From Geothrix sp. (lineage in GTDB: Bacteria; Acidobacteriota; Holophagae; Holophagales; Holophagaceae): a stretch of 64,000 nucleotides of DNA. Position numbers and translations under genes: made by a program. The DNA is taken from positions 1,910,857 through 1,974,856 of the forward strand of contig NZ_CP126625.1 of the NCBI RefSeq assembly GCF_030219325.1, given 5' to 3'. A model generated the notes under the pieces. The model saw nothing but the letters and a program-made list of their open reading frames with translations. It had not been told where the DNA came from and searched no databases. Below are positions 54,142 to 62,275 of this stretch, one piece after another (position 1 is the first letter of the stretch; each line of letters begins with the position of its first letter).

Positions 54142-57100
54142 ATGCGCGGAGCAGCCCGGAACGAGCACGATGCGTGCGGGGTTGGCTTCATCGCCAGCCG
54201 CACCGGCGAGGCCTGCAACCAGATCCTCAAGGACGCCCTCCATGCGCTGAAGTGCGTCGAGCACCGGGGCGGCTGCGCCGCGGACCAGGTGTCCAGCGAT
54301 GGCGCGGGCGTCATGACCGACATCCCCTTCGAGCTGCTGGGCTACAAGCCCGGCGAGATCGCCGTGGCCAGCCTGCTGGCCCCGCCGGACCTGCTGCGCC
54401 TCCAGGAGTCCCTCTCCATCTTCCGGTCCACCTTCGACTTCTTCGACCTCAAGGTGCTGGCCTTCCGCGAAGTGCCCGTCGCCCCCGCGGTGCTGGGCGA
54501 GGACGCCCGCCGCACCCTGCCCGCCCTGCGCCACGCCATCATCCGCCGCCCCGCCCACTGCCGCACGGACGCCTCCTTCGAGAAGCTGCTCTACAACGCC
54601 AAGCAGGTGCTGCGCACCAAGCTGTCCGAGGCGGGCATCAAGAACGAGTTCTTCTTCGCCTCGCTGTCGGCGCGGACCATCGTCTACAAGGCCCTCACGC
54701 GGTCCGCCGACCTCGACCGCTTCTACCTGGACCTGCAGGATCCCCGCTACGCCACCCGCTTCGCGCTGATCCACCGCCGCTTCAGCACCAACACGCGGAC
54801 CTCCTGGGACAAGGCCCAGCCCTTCCGGCTCATCGCCCACAACGGCGAGATCAACACCATCGCCGGCAACCGCTCCCGCGCGATATCGCGCGAGATGTCC
54901 ATCGGGCTCAAGGCCGACCAGCTCGTCACCCACGGCTCCATCAGCGACTCCGGCAGCCTCAACGAGATCGCCGAGGCCCTGCTCTACCGCAGCAGCATCC
55001 CGAACATGGAGGACATCCTCGCCATCATGATGCCGCCTGCGGAGGGGCAGAACGACTTCTACACCTTCTGGAGCCGGGCCATGGAGCCCTGGGACGGCCC
55101 GGCCATCATCATGTTCTCCGACGGCATCACCGTGGGCGCGCGGCTCGATCGCAACGGCTTCCGCCCCGCGCGGTGGACCCTCACCGACGACCGCTTCATC
55201 CTCGCCTCCGAGGCCGGCGCCTTCCCCGTGGACGAGGCCCGCGTCGAGAAGAAGGGCATCGTCTACGCCGGCACGGGCGTGAAGCTCACCCTGGCCACGG
55301 GCAAGGTGAACTTCCGCGACGCCAGCCAGTCCCGGGAGAACCGCTACGCGGCCTTCGATCCCCGCGCCACGCCCATCGGCTCCCTGCCCGACGAGCAGGC
55401 CCCGGAAGGCCCCGTCAGCGTCTTCCGGAAGACCCTCTTCACCTGCTCCCGGGAGGAGCTGGAGAAGATGATCTATCCCATGGTGGCCACGGGGAAGGAG
55501 GCCATCGGCTCCATGGGCGACACGGCCCGGCCCAACGTCTTCTCCTCGCAGCCCCGGCCCTTCTTCGACTACTTCTACCAGCACTTCGCCCAGGTCACGA
55601 ACCCGCCCCTGGACTACCTCCGCGAGGGCAACATCACGGACCTGCGGGTGTTCCTGGGGCGGGCGCCGAACATCTTCTTCCCCAAGGACCTGGTGCCCCT
55701 GCGGGAGGCCCTGGAGCTGCCGCGCCCCATCCTCGACCTGGGGCAGATGCGCTTCCTGAACCGCATGCAGACGCTGCGGCCCTCGGAATCGCAGATCATC
55801 CCCCGCAGCTTCCCCATGCTGTTCCGGCGGGTGGACGGCATCCGGGGCTTCCACGCCGCCATCGAGCAGCTGGCCGCCGACGTGCGCCGGGCCGTGGAGA
55901 CCGGCACCACCGTGATCATCCTGAGCGACCAGGATGCCACCGTGGAGCAGCCGCCCATCCCGGGCCTCATCGCCCTGCGGGCCGTGGTGCACACGCTCAA
56001 CGAGTCGGGTCTGCGCCTCAACGCCTCCATCGTCATGCAGACCTCCGAGGCCCGCACCTCGCACCACGTGGCGGCCCTCATCAGCTTCGGCGCCTCGGCA
56101 GTCTGCCCCTCCCTGGCCCTGGAGATCGCCCGCCGGGACGAGCATCCCTCCTTCGCCCACCTCGCGCCGGACCAGCGCGAGCAGAACCTCATCGCCGCCC
56201 TGGAGTCGGGCCTGCTCAAGATCATGGCCAAGTGCGGCATCTCGGTGGTGCAGAGCTACATGAGCGCCAAGCTCTTCACGGCCGTGGGCCTGGGCCCCGA
56301 GCTGATGGAGATCTTCTTCCCCGGCCATGCCAGCCCCATCGGCGGCATCGGCTACGAGGAGCTGGCCGGCGACGTGCTGCTGAAGACCGGCTTCGCCGCC
56401 CAGTCCGGGTTCCAGGACAAGCTGCTCCACACCCACCAGTTCCGGGAATCCGGCAAGCCCGGCGAGGGCGAGAAGCACGGCATGACGTCGGCGCGGTCCC
56501 GCATCGTCCACCGGCTGGTGGGGCTGGACCCGGACCTGCCCGAAGCCGCCGAGATCTTCCGCGAGTACCTGGCCTCCCTCAAGGAGGATGAACCCATCAA
56601 CCCCCGGCACCTGCTGGCCTTCCGCGAGGCGGCCGAGCCCCTGCCCCTGCCGGAGGTCGAGCCCCGCTCGGAGATCCTGGCCCGCTTCGGCGCGGGCGCC
56701 ATGTCCTTCGGCGCCGTGAGCGCCGAGAGCCAGCGCGACCTCATCCTGGCCATGGAGGCCGCGGGCGGCCGCAGCAACAGCGGCGAGGGCGGCGAGAACC
56801 CCTACTACTGGACCGACGGCCTCACGGCCAGCACCAAGCAGGTGGCCTCGGCGCGCTTCGGCGTCACGGCCGAGTACCTGGTCTCGGGGCAGGAGATCCA
56901 GATCAAGGTGGCCCAGGGCGCCAAGCCCGGCGAGGGCGGCCAGCTCATGAAGGTGAAGGTGGACGCCACCATCGCCAAGGCCCGCTTCTCCCTGCCCGGC
57001 GTGGACCTCATCTCCCCGCCGCCCCTGCATGACATCTACAGCATCGAGGACCTGAAAGAGCTCATCTACGAGCTGAAGCAGGTGCACCCCGCCGCCAGGA

Positions 57101-58527
57101 TCAGCGTGAAGCTGGTCTCGGGCACGGGCATCGGCACCATCGCCATGGGCGTCGCCAAGGCCGGCGCCGACATCATCTACATCGCCGGCGGCGATGGCGG
57201 CACCGGCGCCGCCACGCTGGGTTCCATGAAGCACGCGGGCCTGCCCTGGGAGTTCGGGCTCATGGAGGCCCACCGGGCCCTGCGCGAGAACCGCCTGCGC
57301 GACCAGGTGGAGCTGCGGGTGGACGGCGGCCTGCTCACGGGCAAGGACATCGTCACCGCCGCCATCCTGGGCGCCCAGGGCTTCGAGTTCGGCAAGCTGC
57401 TGCTGGTGGCCGAGGGCTGCATGATGGCCCGCATCTGCGAGAAGAACACCTGCCCCGCGGGCATCGCCACCCACGACCCCAAGTTCAAGGCCCGCTACAC
57501 CGGCAGCCCCGAGGCCGTCCTGCGCATGCTGACCCACCTCGCCGAGGACGCGCGCCGGCACCTGGCCGTCCTGGGCCTCGGCAGCCTCGCCGAGCTGCAG
57601 GACCGCACGGACCTGCTGACCATCGCCCCCGCCCATGCCACCTTCGTGCATGACCGGAAGCTGGACCTCTCCGCCTTCCTGGAGGCGCCCGCCGCGGAGG
57701 CCGGCGACGCCATCGTGGTCGTCCCCGAGGGCGTGGGCCTGCTCAACCGGCAACTGGTGGAGGCCGCCCGGCCCTTCCTGGACCAGGGCGGCGAGCATGA
57801 GCTGGCCTTCCCCATCGGCACCGAGGACCGCGGCGTCCTGGCCACGCTCTCCGGCGAGATCGCCCAGGGCATCCGCGAGCGACGGCGCACCGGCGCCGAT
57901 CCCGCCGTACCGGGCGGACTCCGGATCACCTTCCGCGGCAGCGCGGGCCAGGGCTTCGGGGCCTTCCTCACCGAGGGCCTGCACGTGAAGCTGCTGGGCG
58001 AGGCCAACGACTCCGTGGGCAAGTCCATGTCCGGCGGCACCCTCGTCCTGCGGCCCGGCCCGCTGTCCAAGTACCTCCCCGAGGAGAACGCCATCCTCGG
58101 CAACGGCGCCCTCTACGGGGCCACCGCGGGCCGCTTCTTCGCCCGGGGCCTCGCGGGCGACCGCTTCTGCGTGCGCAACAGCGGCGCCACCGCCGTGGTG
58201 GAGGGCGCGGGCCACCACGCCTGCGAGTACATGACCCGCGGCGCCGTGGCCATCCTGGGCCAGGTGCTGGCCAACGCCGGCGCCGGCATGACCGGCGGCG
58301 TCCTCTTCCTGCGCCGCGAGCACGAGGCCCGCGTGAACCGCGACTACCTGGCCGGCATCCCCTGGCGCGCCGAGGAGGAGGCCCAGTTCCGCAGCCTCCT
58401 CGAAGCCCACGCCCTCGAGACCGGCAGCACCACCGCCGCCACCCTCCTGGCCGACTGGAAGGGCACGCTGCAGACCTTCAGCCCCTTCGTGCCCGTGGCC
58501 GTGGCCGCCGACTTGACGACCCGCTAG
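54142..58527 (+). CDS. gltB: Glutamate synthase, large subunit
   Basis: 1461 residues. N-terminal glutaminase with nucleophile Cys12 (HDACGVGFIAS; the first 11 residues would be removed), then HRGGCAADQVSSDGAG. The central and FMN domains include RFGAGAMSFGAVSAES, GEGGENPYYW and GGDGGTGAATLGSMKHAG. The 3Fe-4S cysteines are 1093, 1099 and 1104 (CMMARICEKNTCPAGI), and a GXGXG domain ends the protein. It makes glutamate from glutamine and 2-oxoglutarate. The small subunit gene gltD is not next to it in this window; downstream comes a gene-free stretch and a cassette array. Confidence 0.96.
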   Translation: MRGAARNEHDACGVGFIASRTGEACNQILKDALHALKCVEHRGGCAADQVSSDGAGVMTDIPFELLGYKPGEIAVASLLAPPDLLRLQESLSIFRSTFDFFDLKVLAFREVPVAPAVLGEDARRTLPALRHAIIRRPAHCRTDASFEKLLYNAKQVLRTKLSEAGIKNEFFFASLSARTIVYKALTRSADLDRFYLDLQDPRYATRFALIHRRFSTNTRTSWDKAQPFRLIAHNGEINTIAGNRSRAISREMSIGLKADQLVTHGSISDSGSLNEIAEALLYRSSIPNMEDILAIMMPPAEGQNDFYTFWSRAMEPWDGPAIIMFSDGITVGARLDRNGFRPARWTLTDDRFILASEAGAFPVDEARVEKKGIVYAGTGVKLTLATGKVNFRDASQSRENRYAAFDPRATPIGSLPDEQAPEGPVSVFRKTLFTCSREELEKMIYPMVATGKEAIGSMGDTARPNVFSSQPRPFFDYFYQHFAQVTNPPLDYLREGNITDLRVFLGRAPNIFFPKDLVPLREALELPRPILDLGQMRFLNRMQTLRPSESQIIPRSFPMLFRRVDGIRGFHAAIEQLAADVRRAVETGTTVIILSDQDATVEQPPIPGLIALRAVVHTLNESGLRLNASIVMQTSEARTSHHVAALISFGASAVCPSLALEIARRDEHPSFAHLAPDQREQNLIAALESGLLKIMAKCGISVVQSYMSAKLFTAVGLGPELMEIFFPGHASPIGGIGYEELAGDVLLKTGFAAQSGFQDKLLHTHQFRESGKPGEGEKHGMTSARSRIVHRLVGLDPDLPEAAEIFREYLASLKEDEPINPRHLLAFREAAEPLPLPEVEPRSEILARFGAGAMSFGAVSAESQRDLILAMEAAGGRSNSGEGGENPYYWTDGLTASTKQVASARFGVTAEYLVSGQEIQIKVAQGAKPGEGGQLMKVKVDATIAKARFSLPGVDLISPPPLHDIYSIEDLKELIYELKQVHPAARISVKLVSGTGIGTIAMGVAKAGADIIYIAGGDGGTGAATLGSMKHAGLPWEFGLMEAHRALRENRLRDQVELRVDGGLLTGKDIVTAAILGAQGFEFGKLLLVAEGCMMARICEKNTCPAGIATHDPKFKARYTGSPEAVLRMLTHLAEDARRHLAVLGLGSLAELQDRTDLLTIAPAHATFVHDRKLDLSAFLEAPAAEAGDAIVVVPEGVGLLNRQLVEAARPFLDQGGEHELAFPIGTEDRGVLATLSGEIAQGIRERRRTGADPAVPGGLRITFRGSAGQGFGAFLTEGLHVKLLGEANDSVGKSMSGGTLVLRPGPLSKYLPEENAILGNGALYGATAGRFFARGLAGDRFCVRNSGATAVVEGAGHHACEYMTRGAVAILGQVLANAGAGMTGGVLFLRREHEARVNRDYLAGIPWRAEEEAQFRSLLEAHALETGSTTAATLLADWKGTLQTFSPFVPVAVAADLTTR

Positions 58528-59230
58528 GGCCTGTTCTCAACGTGGAGTACCGCCGGGCCAAGCGCAGGCCCCCTGCGGGACCTGCGATCCCCGGAGCCAC
58601 ACGCCCGCCATCGGCCACGCCGATGCGGCCCCATCCGCTTCGCAGCTGGGGAACGATGTCCTGCCTGGCCCCGTGGCCGGCGCCGCGGCTCACCCCCACC
58701 CTGGACCAGACCCCAGATCACCCACCTGCCCCCCGGCGGGCGGCCCCCAGGCACCGGCTCCCGTCCGTGCCGTACCGGTCTGCCTATCCTTTCGATACCC
58801 CCACGGCATTTTCAACACTTAGCTCCTGCGAGACCCTGATTAGGCGAACCACGAACCCTCTCGTACTGAACGCCTAATCCGGGCCGTCCCCCTCCCGGCC
58901 CTCCCTCCGGCACCCATCGGGCGACCTGCGCCAGGGCGCATGGCCCCGAAAGAACCGGCTGGAAGCCTGACACAGCGCGCCCTGGCCCCCCTCCACGCCC
59001 CACCCCGCATCCATTCGAACCACCCGCCAGGCCCCAGTTCACCCTAAAATTTAGTCCTGCATCGCCAGCCAAGGTATCGGTCCCCAAAAACCCCCGTCCG
59101 TCCGCCCATCACCGGTCTGCCTATTCAGGCCCAGTACTTCAATATCCCCGTGGTCGGTTCAACACTTACCTCATCCCCCTCCCCCGGATAGGCGTACCCA
59201 CCCCCCCAAGCGGACGTCGTCCAATTACTA
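58528..59230. other. C-rich gene-free stretch between gltB and the cassette array
   Basis: About 700 bases with no convincing gene on either strand; open frames are short (up to about 110 codons) and rich in Pro/Arg, as expected of C-rich non-coding DNA. The plus strand is strongly C-biased. It contains two diverged copies of a repeat (58774-58850 and 59111-59198) and the inverted repeat GATTAGGCG/CGCCTAATC (58838-58846, 58871-58879). No integron integrase is present here, where it would be expected if 59231 were a working attI. Confidence 0.7.
58774..59198 (+). repeat. Two diverged copies of a 77-88 bp unit
   Basis: Copy A (58774-58850) and copy B (59111-59198) share, in the same order, ACCGGTCTGCCTAT, TTCAACACTTA followed by CTC, and GATTAGGCGAACC / GATAGGCGTACC. 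Between these words they differ. The GCCTAT and TAGGC ends recall worn attC ends, but the inner stems are not recognisable. Confidence 0.6.
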
Positions 59231-59257
59231 GTTAGGCAACATTTTGGAAGGCACCTA

Positions 59258-59584
59258 ATGACTTCAGGATATTGGAAGAAGGTGGCAGCAACTGCCCTGA
59301 TAATTAGTCTGGTGATCTGCAAGTCCTCTTGGGTATTCATGTTTCTTTCTTGGGGGAGCTTTTCTGACTCCTTCTATAATGCTCACATCAATGTTGTTAA
59401 CTGGCCGAGTGTAAAACTTGGATTGCTTCCATATTTCACTGACGCCGTAGGCAATAAGGGCATTGATATGGGTGCTGCGTTAGTAGGGCCACGTTCAACC
59501 CTGGTTGATACATTGGCCTGGCTTCCGGTTGGATTTGCTGTGGCTCATTTATTTTTCAAATTCAAGTCAAGGAATGTTGCCTAA
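59258..59584 (+). CDS. Cassette gene 1: small membrane protein
   Basis: 108 residues with an N-terminal hydrophobic helix (about 8-30) and a second near the C-terminus (about 84-101), ending KFKSRNVA. Not recognised. It starts 21 bases after the GTTAGGC core and its stop codon TAA lies inside the attC start (GCCTAAC, 59579-59585). The first bases of the cassette (GTTAGGCAAC, 59231-59240) are the exact complement of GTTGCCTAAC at 59576-59585, tying gene and attC into one cassette. Confidence 0.65.
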   Translation: MTSGYWKKVAATALIISLVICKSSWVFMFLSWGSFSDSFYNAHINVVNWPSVKLGLLPYFTDAVGNKGIDMGAALVGPRSTLVDTLAWLPVGFAVAHLFFKFKSRNVA

Positions 59585-59658
59585 CCTCTCGCTCTACTCG
59601 GGCCCCGCCTCTATTGGCTGTTCCAGTTCGAGCGGGGCTCAATTCAAGGCCCGTCACT
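59579..59658 (+). repeat. Half attC of cassette 1
   Basis: GCCTAACCTCTCGCTCTACT and GGGCCCCGCC reproduce the left half (R'' and L'') of the array's attC, but instead of the right half a different sequence follows, then a complete attC begins at 59659. GGCCCCGC and GCGGGGCT within it can pair. It looks like the junction of a deletion that joined two cassettes. Confidence 0.6.
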
Positions 59659-59782
59659 GCCTAACCTCTCGCTCCACTCGGACCCCGCCTGCATTGCCCT
59701 TCGCTCTCTCTCAACTTCTCGCTTCCTCGGCTTCGTTCAGCGCCTCGGTGCAGGCGGTGCCGGTGAGCTTCTTTCGTTAGGC
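59659..59782 (+). repeat. attC site A
   Basis: 124 bp from GCCTAAC to GTTAGGC. Inner stem CTCGGACCCCGCCTGCA / TGCAGGCGGTGCCGGTGAG. The loop holds the CTCTCTC and CTTCGTTCAG words common to most copies. Confidence 0.88.
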
Positions 59783-60059
59783 ATCGCCTTCCCAAACCTC
59801 TTACTCGGTTCTTTTTCATCCGCTCCAGTACTCGGTTTCAGCCAGGTTTCGTCGGGGCTGTTTGGGCCAACCTTCTCAATTCGGCTCATACTGGGGCCTC
59901 TTGGCCAACCAGCATTTTGAACTTCACTTCCCAGGGGCTCGGCCTAACTTCCCGCTCAAGTCGGACCCCGCCTGCATTGCCTTCCGCTCTCTCTCAGCAT
60001 CTCGCTATCTCGGCTCCGCTCAGCTCCTCGGTGCAGGCGTGGCCGCTTAGCTTCTTTCG
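59777..60059 (+). other. Cassette without a credible gene
   Basis: Only about 160 bases lie between the core site at 59776 and the next attC (59942). A 62-codon frame starts at 59862 but its second half is just the attC read through, shared word for word with another such frame at 60193-60375, so it is not supported as a gene. Confidence 0.6.
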
Positions 60060-60065
60060 TTAGGC
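59942..60065 (+). repeat. attC site B
   Basis: 124 bp, GCCTAAC to GTTAGGC. GCTCAAGTCGGACCCCGCC and GGCGTGGCCGCTTAGC pair, leaving one C and one T on the left strand unpaired (extrahelical bases). Confidence 0.92.
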
Positions 60066-60384
60066 CGCTCTATAAGATTTCGGGTTTCTGCTTCATTGCA
60101 GGTTTCTTTGAATCCCAGCGTCTTTCTCGGGCAGCTCGAAGGGCAGCCTGGTTCTTCGTGGCCCACCAGTTCACGGTCTGGTTGAGTTAGGCATGCTGGT
60201 ACCCTGGGTTGGTCAACCAGCTGTTCTCATTGTCCAAGCCCGCAAGCTCAAACTTCCAAGTTCGCTGCCTAACCTCTCGCTCAAGTCGGACCCCGCCTGC
60301 ATTGCCTTCCGCTCTCTCTCAACATTTCGCTACCTCGGCTCCGCCCATCGTCTCGGTGCAGGCGTGGCCGCTTAGCTTCTTTCG
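60060..60384 (+). other. One or two gene-free cassettes with an internal core site
   Basis: An extra GTTAGGC lies at 60186-60192 without a matching attC in front. The attC at 60267 begins TGCCTAAC, the 8-bp complement of GTTAGGCA at 60186 and not of GTTAGGCC at 60059. So 60187-60384 is probably one small cassette of non-coding DNA and 60060-60186 the remnant of another with a worn or different attC. No gene is supported. Confidence 0.55.
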
Positions 60385-60390
60385 TTAGGC
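60267..60390 (+). repeat. attC site C
   Basis: 124 bp, GCCTAAC to GTTAGGC, with the same GCTCAAGTCGGACCCCGCC / GGCGTGGCCGCTTAGC stem as site B and only a few loop changes. Confidence 0.92.
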
Positions 60391-60397
60391 CTCTCGC

Positions 60398-60679
60398 ATG
60401 AACTCGCGCTGGCGATTCCTCACACCATTGGTCCTCGGAGTTCTTACCGGGGTGGCCATTCATGCCTTCATTGAGGGGCCTTCTGTCTGGCGCTACACCT
60501 CAGGCGCGGAGCTTGGGTTTCCAACAATTCCAATCATGAAGTACAACCTCGTCACCCGAAGTGTATACATTCAGCGAAATGGTGGTTGGGTTCGGCTTTC
60601 CCCAAACCCTCCATTGCCGGGCGACCATGATTTCCACCCTGGCCAGTCTCAATCACTAGGTCAACCTGTAACTAAATGA
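60398..60679 (+). CDS. Cassette gene: small signal-anchored protein
   Basis: 93 residues starting 8 bases after the core site. A Met-Asn-Ser-Arg-Trp-Arg start is followed by a hydrophobic helix (about 7-25) and a polar part with RSVYIQRNGGWVRLSPNPPL. Probably a membrane-anchored or secreted small protein. Family not recognised. Confidence 0.6.
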   Translation: MNSRWRFLTPLVLGVLTGVAIHAFIEGPSVWRYTSGAELGFPTIPIMKYNLVTRSVYIQRNGGWVRLSPNPPLPGDHDFHPGQSQSLGQPVTK

Positions 60680-60691
60680 TCCTATTCATCG

Positions 60692-60815
60692 GCCTAACCC
60701 TGCGCTGCACTCGGACCCCGCTTGCATTGTCTTTCGCTCTCTCTCAGCTTCTCGCTTCCTCGGCTTCGTTCAGCGCCTCGGTGCAGGCGGGGCCGGTGAG
60801 CTTCTTTCGTTAGGG
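60692..60815 (+). repeat. attC site D
   Basis: 124 bp from GCCTAAC to GTTAGGG. The changed last base belongs to the next cassette, whose own attC starts with the complementary GCCCTAAC (61086). Confidence 0.9.
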
Positions 60816-60825
60816 CGCCTACCCA

Positions 60826-61092
60826 ATGCCAGAAGTCACCATCAGAGTGTTCCGGTGTGTGGATGACCAACGCGAATTGGTCCGTTCTCTGAGGGTCCAG
60901 ACAGAGTCAGGGAAGAAAATGACCGCTTCCCGCGCTTTGAAGATCCTCCTTGCTCAGTTCCCTGAACTTGGTCATGTCCACCGTCTCCTCCCATCGCCGG
61001 AAGGGTGGTATTACTTTCGAGCCATCGAACCAAAGCCGAACTGCTCGTTTCACTACAAATGGGAACACTACTATGTCTCCCCGTCGCCCTAA
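60826..61092 (+). CDS. Cassette gene: 88-residue protein of unknown function
   Basis: Soluble small protein starting 10 bases after the core. MPEVTIRVFRCVDDQRELVR at the start, then a helix (SRALKILLAQFPEL) and an aromatic tail (GWYYFRAIEP, HYKWEHYY). The stop TAA is part of the attC's CCCTAAC. No family recognised. Confidence 0.6.
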   Translation: MPEVTIRVFRCVDDQRELVRSLRVQTESGKKMTASRALKILLAQFPELGHVHRLLPSPEGWYYFRAIEPKPNCSFHYKWEHYYVSPSP

Positions 61093-61213
61093 CCCTCCGC
61101 TCAACTCGGACCCAGCCGCAAGCGGCCAGGTCCTCCCGCCCTGGCAGTTCTTTCACCCGTTATCCGCCAATCGTTTCAGCCGCGGCTGGTCCGGTTAGCT
61201 TCATTCGTTAGGC
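61086..61213 (+). repeat. attC site E (divergent loop)
   Basis: 128 bp, GCCCTAAC to GTTAGGC. The inner stem differs in sequence from the other sites but is kept as structure: GCTCAACTCGGACCCAGCCGC pairs with GCGGCTGGTCCGGTTAGC, again with extrahelical bases. The loop has its own hairpin (GCCAGG..CCTGGC). Confidence 0.88.
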
Positions 61214-61239
61214 GCCATCCACTCCCATGGAGAAATGCT

Positions 61240-61539
61240 ATGAGTTCTGGTTCAGAAATTCCGCTTATTGCCGCAGCAGCAGCTGCCTCTTCGACCATGA
61301 ATGCAATCAAAGCTTTTGGTGTCATTGTCCGAGTTGACGCAAACGATTTCGCTTCAATTCTCCGAAAACAGGAAGCCCCCTTGGTTGTTGTCTCGGGTTC
61401 CTTCTTCGGTCGGTCCAAATTTCTTTGCAGCTACAAAGGGTTGACCTTCTTCTGCAAGGCTAAATCGAATCAGAGCGTTGAATTTCCGCCTAACACTGAA
61501 ATCATCAATAGTTCATCTATCTCCATGCCGTATCTCTAA
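61240..61539 (+). CDS. Cassette gene: 99-residue protein of unknown function
   Basis: Starts 26 bases after the core site. An Ala-rich first third with a short hydrophobic stretch (IPLIAAAAAASSTMNAIKAF) precedes a compact part, LRKQEAPLVVVSGSFFGRSK and YKGLTFFCKAKS, ending IINSSSISMPYL. Probably small and beta-rich. No family name is certain. Confidence 0.6.
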   Translation: MSSGSEIPLIAAAAAASSTMNAIKAFGVIVRVDANDFASILRKQEAPLVVVSGSFFGRSKFLCSYKGLTFFCKAKSNQSVEFPPNTEIINSSSISMPYL

Positions 61540-61578
61540 TCTATAGGTTAGTCCGAGCTACTACATGTAGGCCCTTCA

Positions 61579-61702
61579 GCCTAACCCTCGGCTCAACTCG
61601 GACCCCGCCTGCATTGCCTTCCGCTCTCTCTCAGCTTCCCGCTTACTCGGCTCCGTTCAGCGCCTCGGCGCAGGCGGGTCCGGTTAGCCTAATCCGTTAG
61701 GC
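61579..61702 (+). repeat. attC site F
   Basis: 124 bp, GCCTAAC to GTTAGGC. Stem GCTCAACTCGGACCCCGCCT / AGGCGGGTCCGGTTAGC; the right end reads CCTAATCC before GTTAGGC, slightly different from the other sites. Confidence 0.9.
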
Positions 61703-61710
61703 GCCACACC

Positions 61711-62142
61711 ATGAGAACTGCAATTCCCTTGATGCTCGCAGGTGCTGCCTTACTCGGGCAGGCTCCTAGTACTAAGCCAATTGAATGGGTTGGAACCTGG
61801 GAATTCCAAGAAACTTGGCCCGGTCCTCAGGAAACGACGAACTGCGTTGTCTACAAAATTCATATCATGCGCAGAGGTGTGGGACTCGGCGCTCAAATTG
61901 AATCAGATGGCTACATGACATTGGGCAGAGTCCTGGCGACAGCAAAACAAGAAGGCGGCACCATCCGTTTGTATTTCTTGAAAGCCCAAAGCGATGACCG
62001 TTCCCCACAATACAAGCCTGGTGAACTACTCCTTGAATTGTCTAAATCCAAAGGAAAGACCATCACGACTTGGCATGCCTTCCTGCCAACTCTCGACAAG
62101 TTCCAATCCCCAGGTGAATACTTCCAGCAAGCCCTCCCGTAG
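61711..62142 (+). CDS. Cassette gene: secreted protein (DUF5991-like)
   Basis: 143 residues starting 8 bases after the core. Signal peptide MRTAIPLMLAGAALLGQAPS. The mature part (IEWVGTWEFQETW, YKIHIMRRGVG, IESDGYMTLGR, IRLYFLKAQSDD, GELLLELSKSKGKTITTWHA) follows the strand pattern I associate with the DUF5991 family, which has no known function; this match is from memory and unverified. Cassette start (TTAGGCGC) and R'' (GCGCCTAAC) are complementary over 9 bp. Confidence 0.65.
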   Translation: MRTAIPLMLAGAALLGQAPSTKPIEWVGTWEFQETWPGPQETTNCVVYKIHIMRRGVGLGAQIESDGYMTLGRVLATAKQEGGTIRLYFLKAQSDDRSPQYKPGELLLELSKSKGKTITTWHAFLPTLDKFQSPGEYFQQALP

Positions 62143-62143
62143 C

Positions 62144-62267
62144 GCCTAACCCTCCGCTCAACTCGGACCCCGCCTGCATTGCCTTCCGCTCTTTCTCTTC
62201 GTTCCGCTTCCTCGGCTTCGTTCAGCACCTCGGTGCAGGCGTGGCCGGTTAGCTGCTTTCGTTAGGG
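62144..62267 (+). repeat. attC site G
   Basis: 124 bp from GCCTAAC to GTTAGGG. Stem GCTCAACTCGGACCCCGCCT / AGGCGTGGCCGGTTAGC. Begins two bases after the stop codon of the preceding gene. Confidence 0.9.
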
Positions 62268-62275
62268 CCATCCCC

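Noticed and set aside
54070-58410. A 1446-codon minus-strand frame opposite gltB
   Set aside because: Same reason; the plus strand carries every glutamate synthase motif, the minus strand none of any family.
58838-58879. GATTAGGCG / CGCCTAATC inverted repeat followed by CTCTCGTACTG, suggesting an attC or a 23S rRNA fragment
   Set aside because: The arms are only 25 bases apart with no inner L boxes, and the rRNA-like match is about 11 bases (CCTCTCGTACT), too short to mean homology.
59862-60375. Two 60-62 codon frames with nearly identical C-terminal halves (59862-60050 and 60193-60375)
   Set aside because: The shared half is simply the attC sites read in the same frame; it is not evidence of a protein family.
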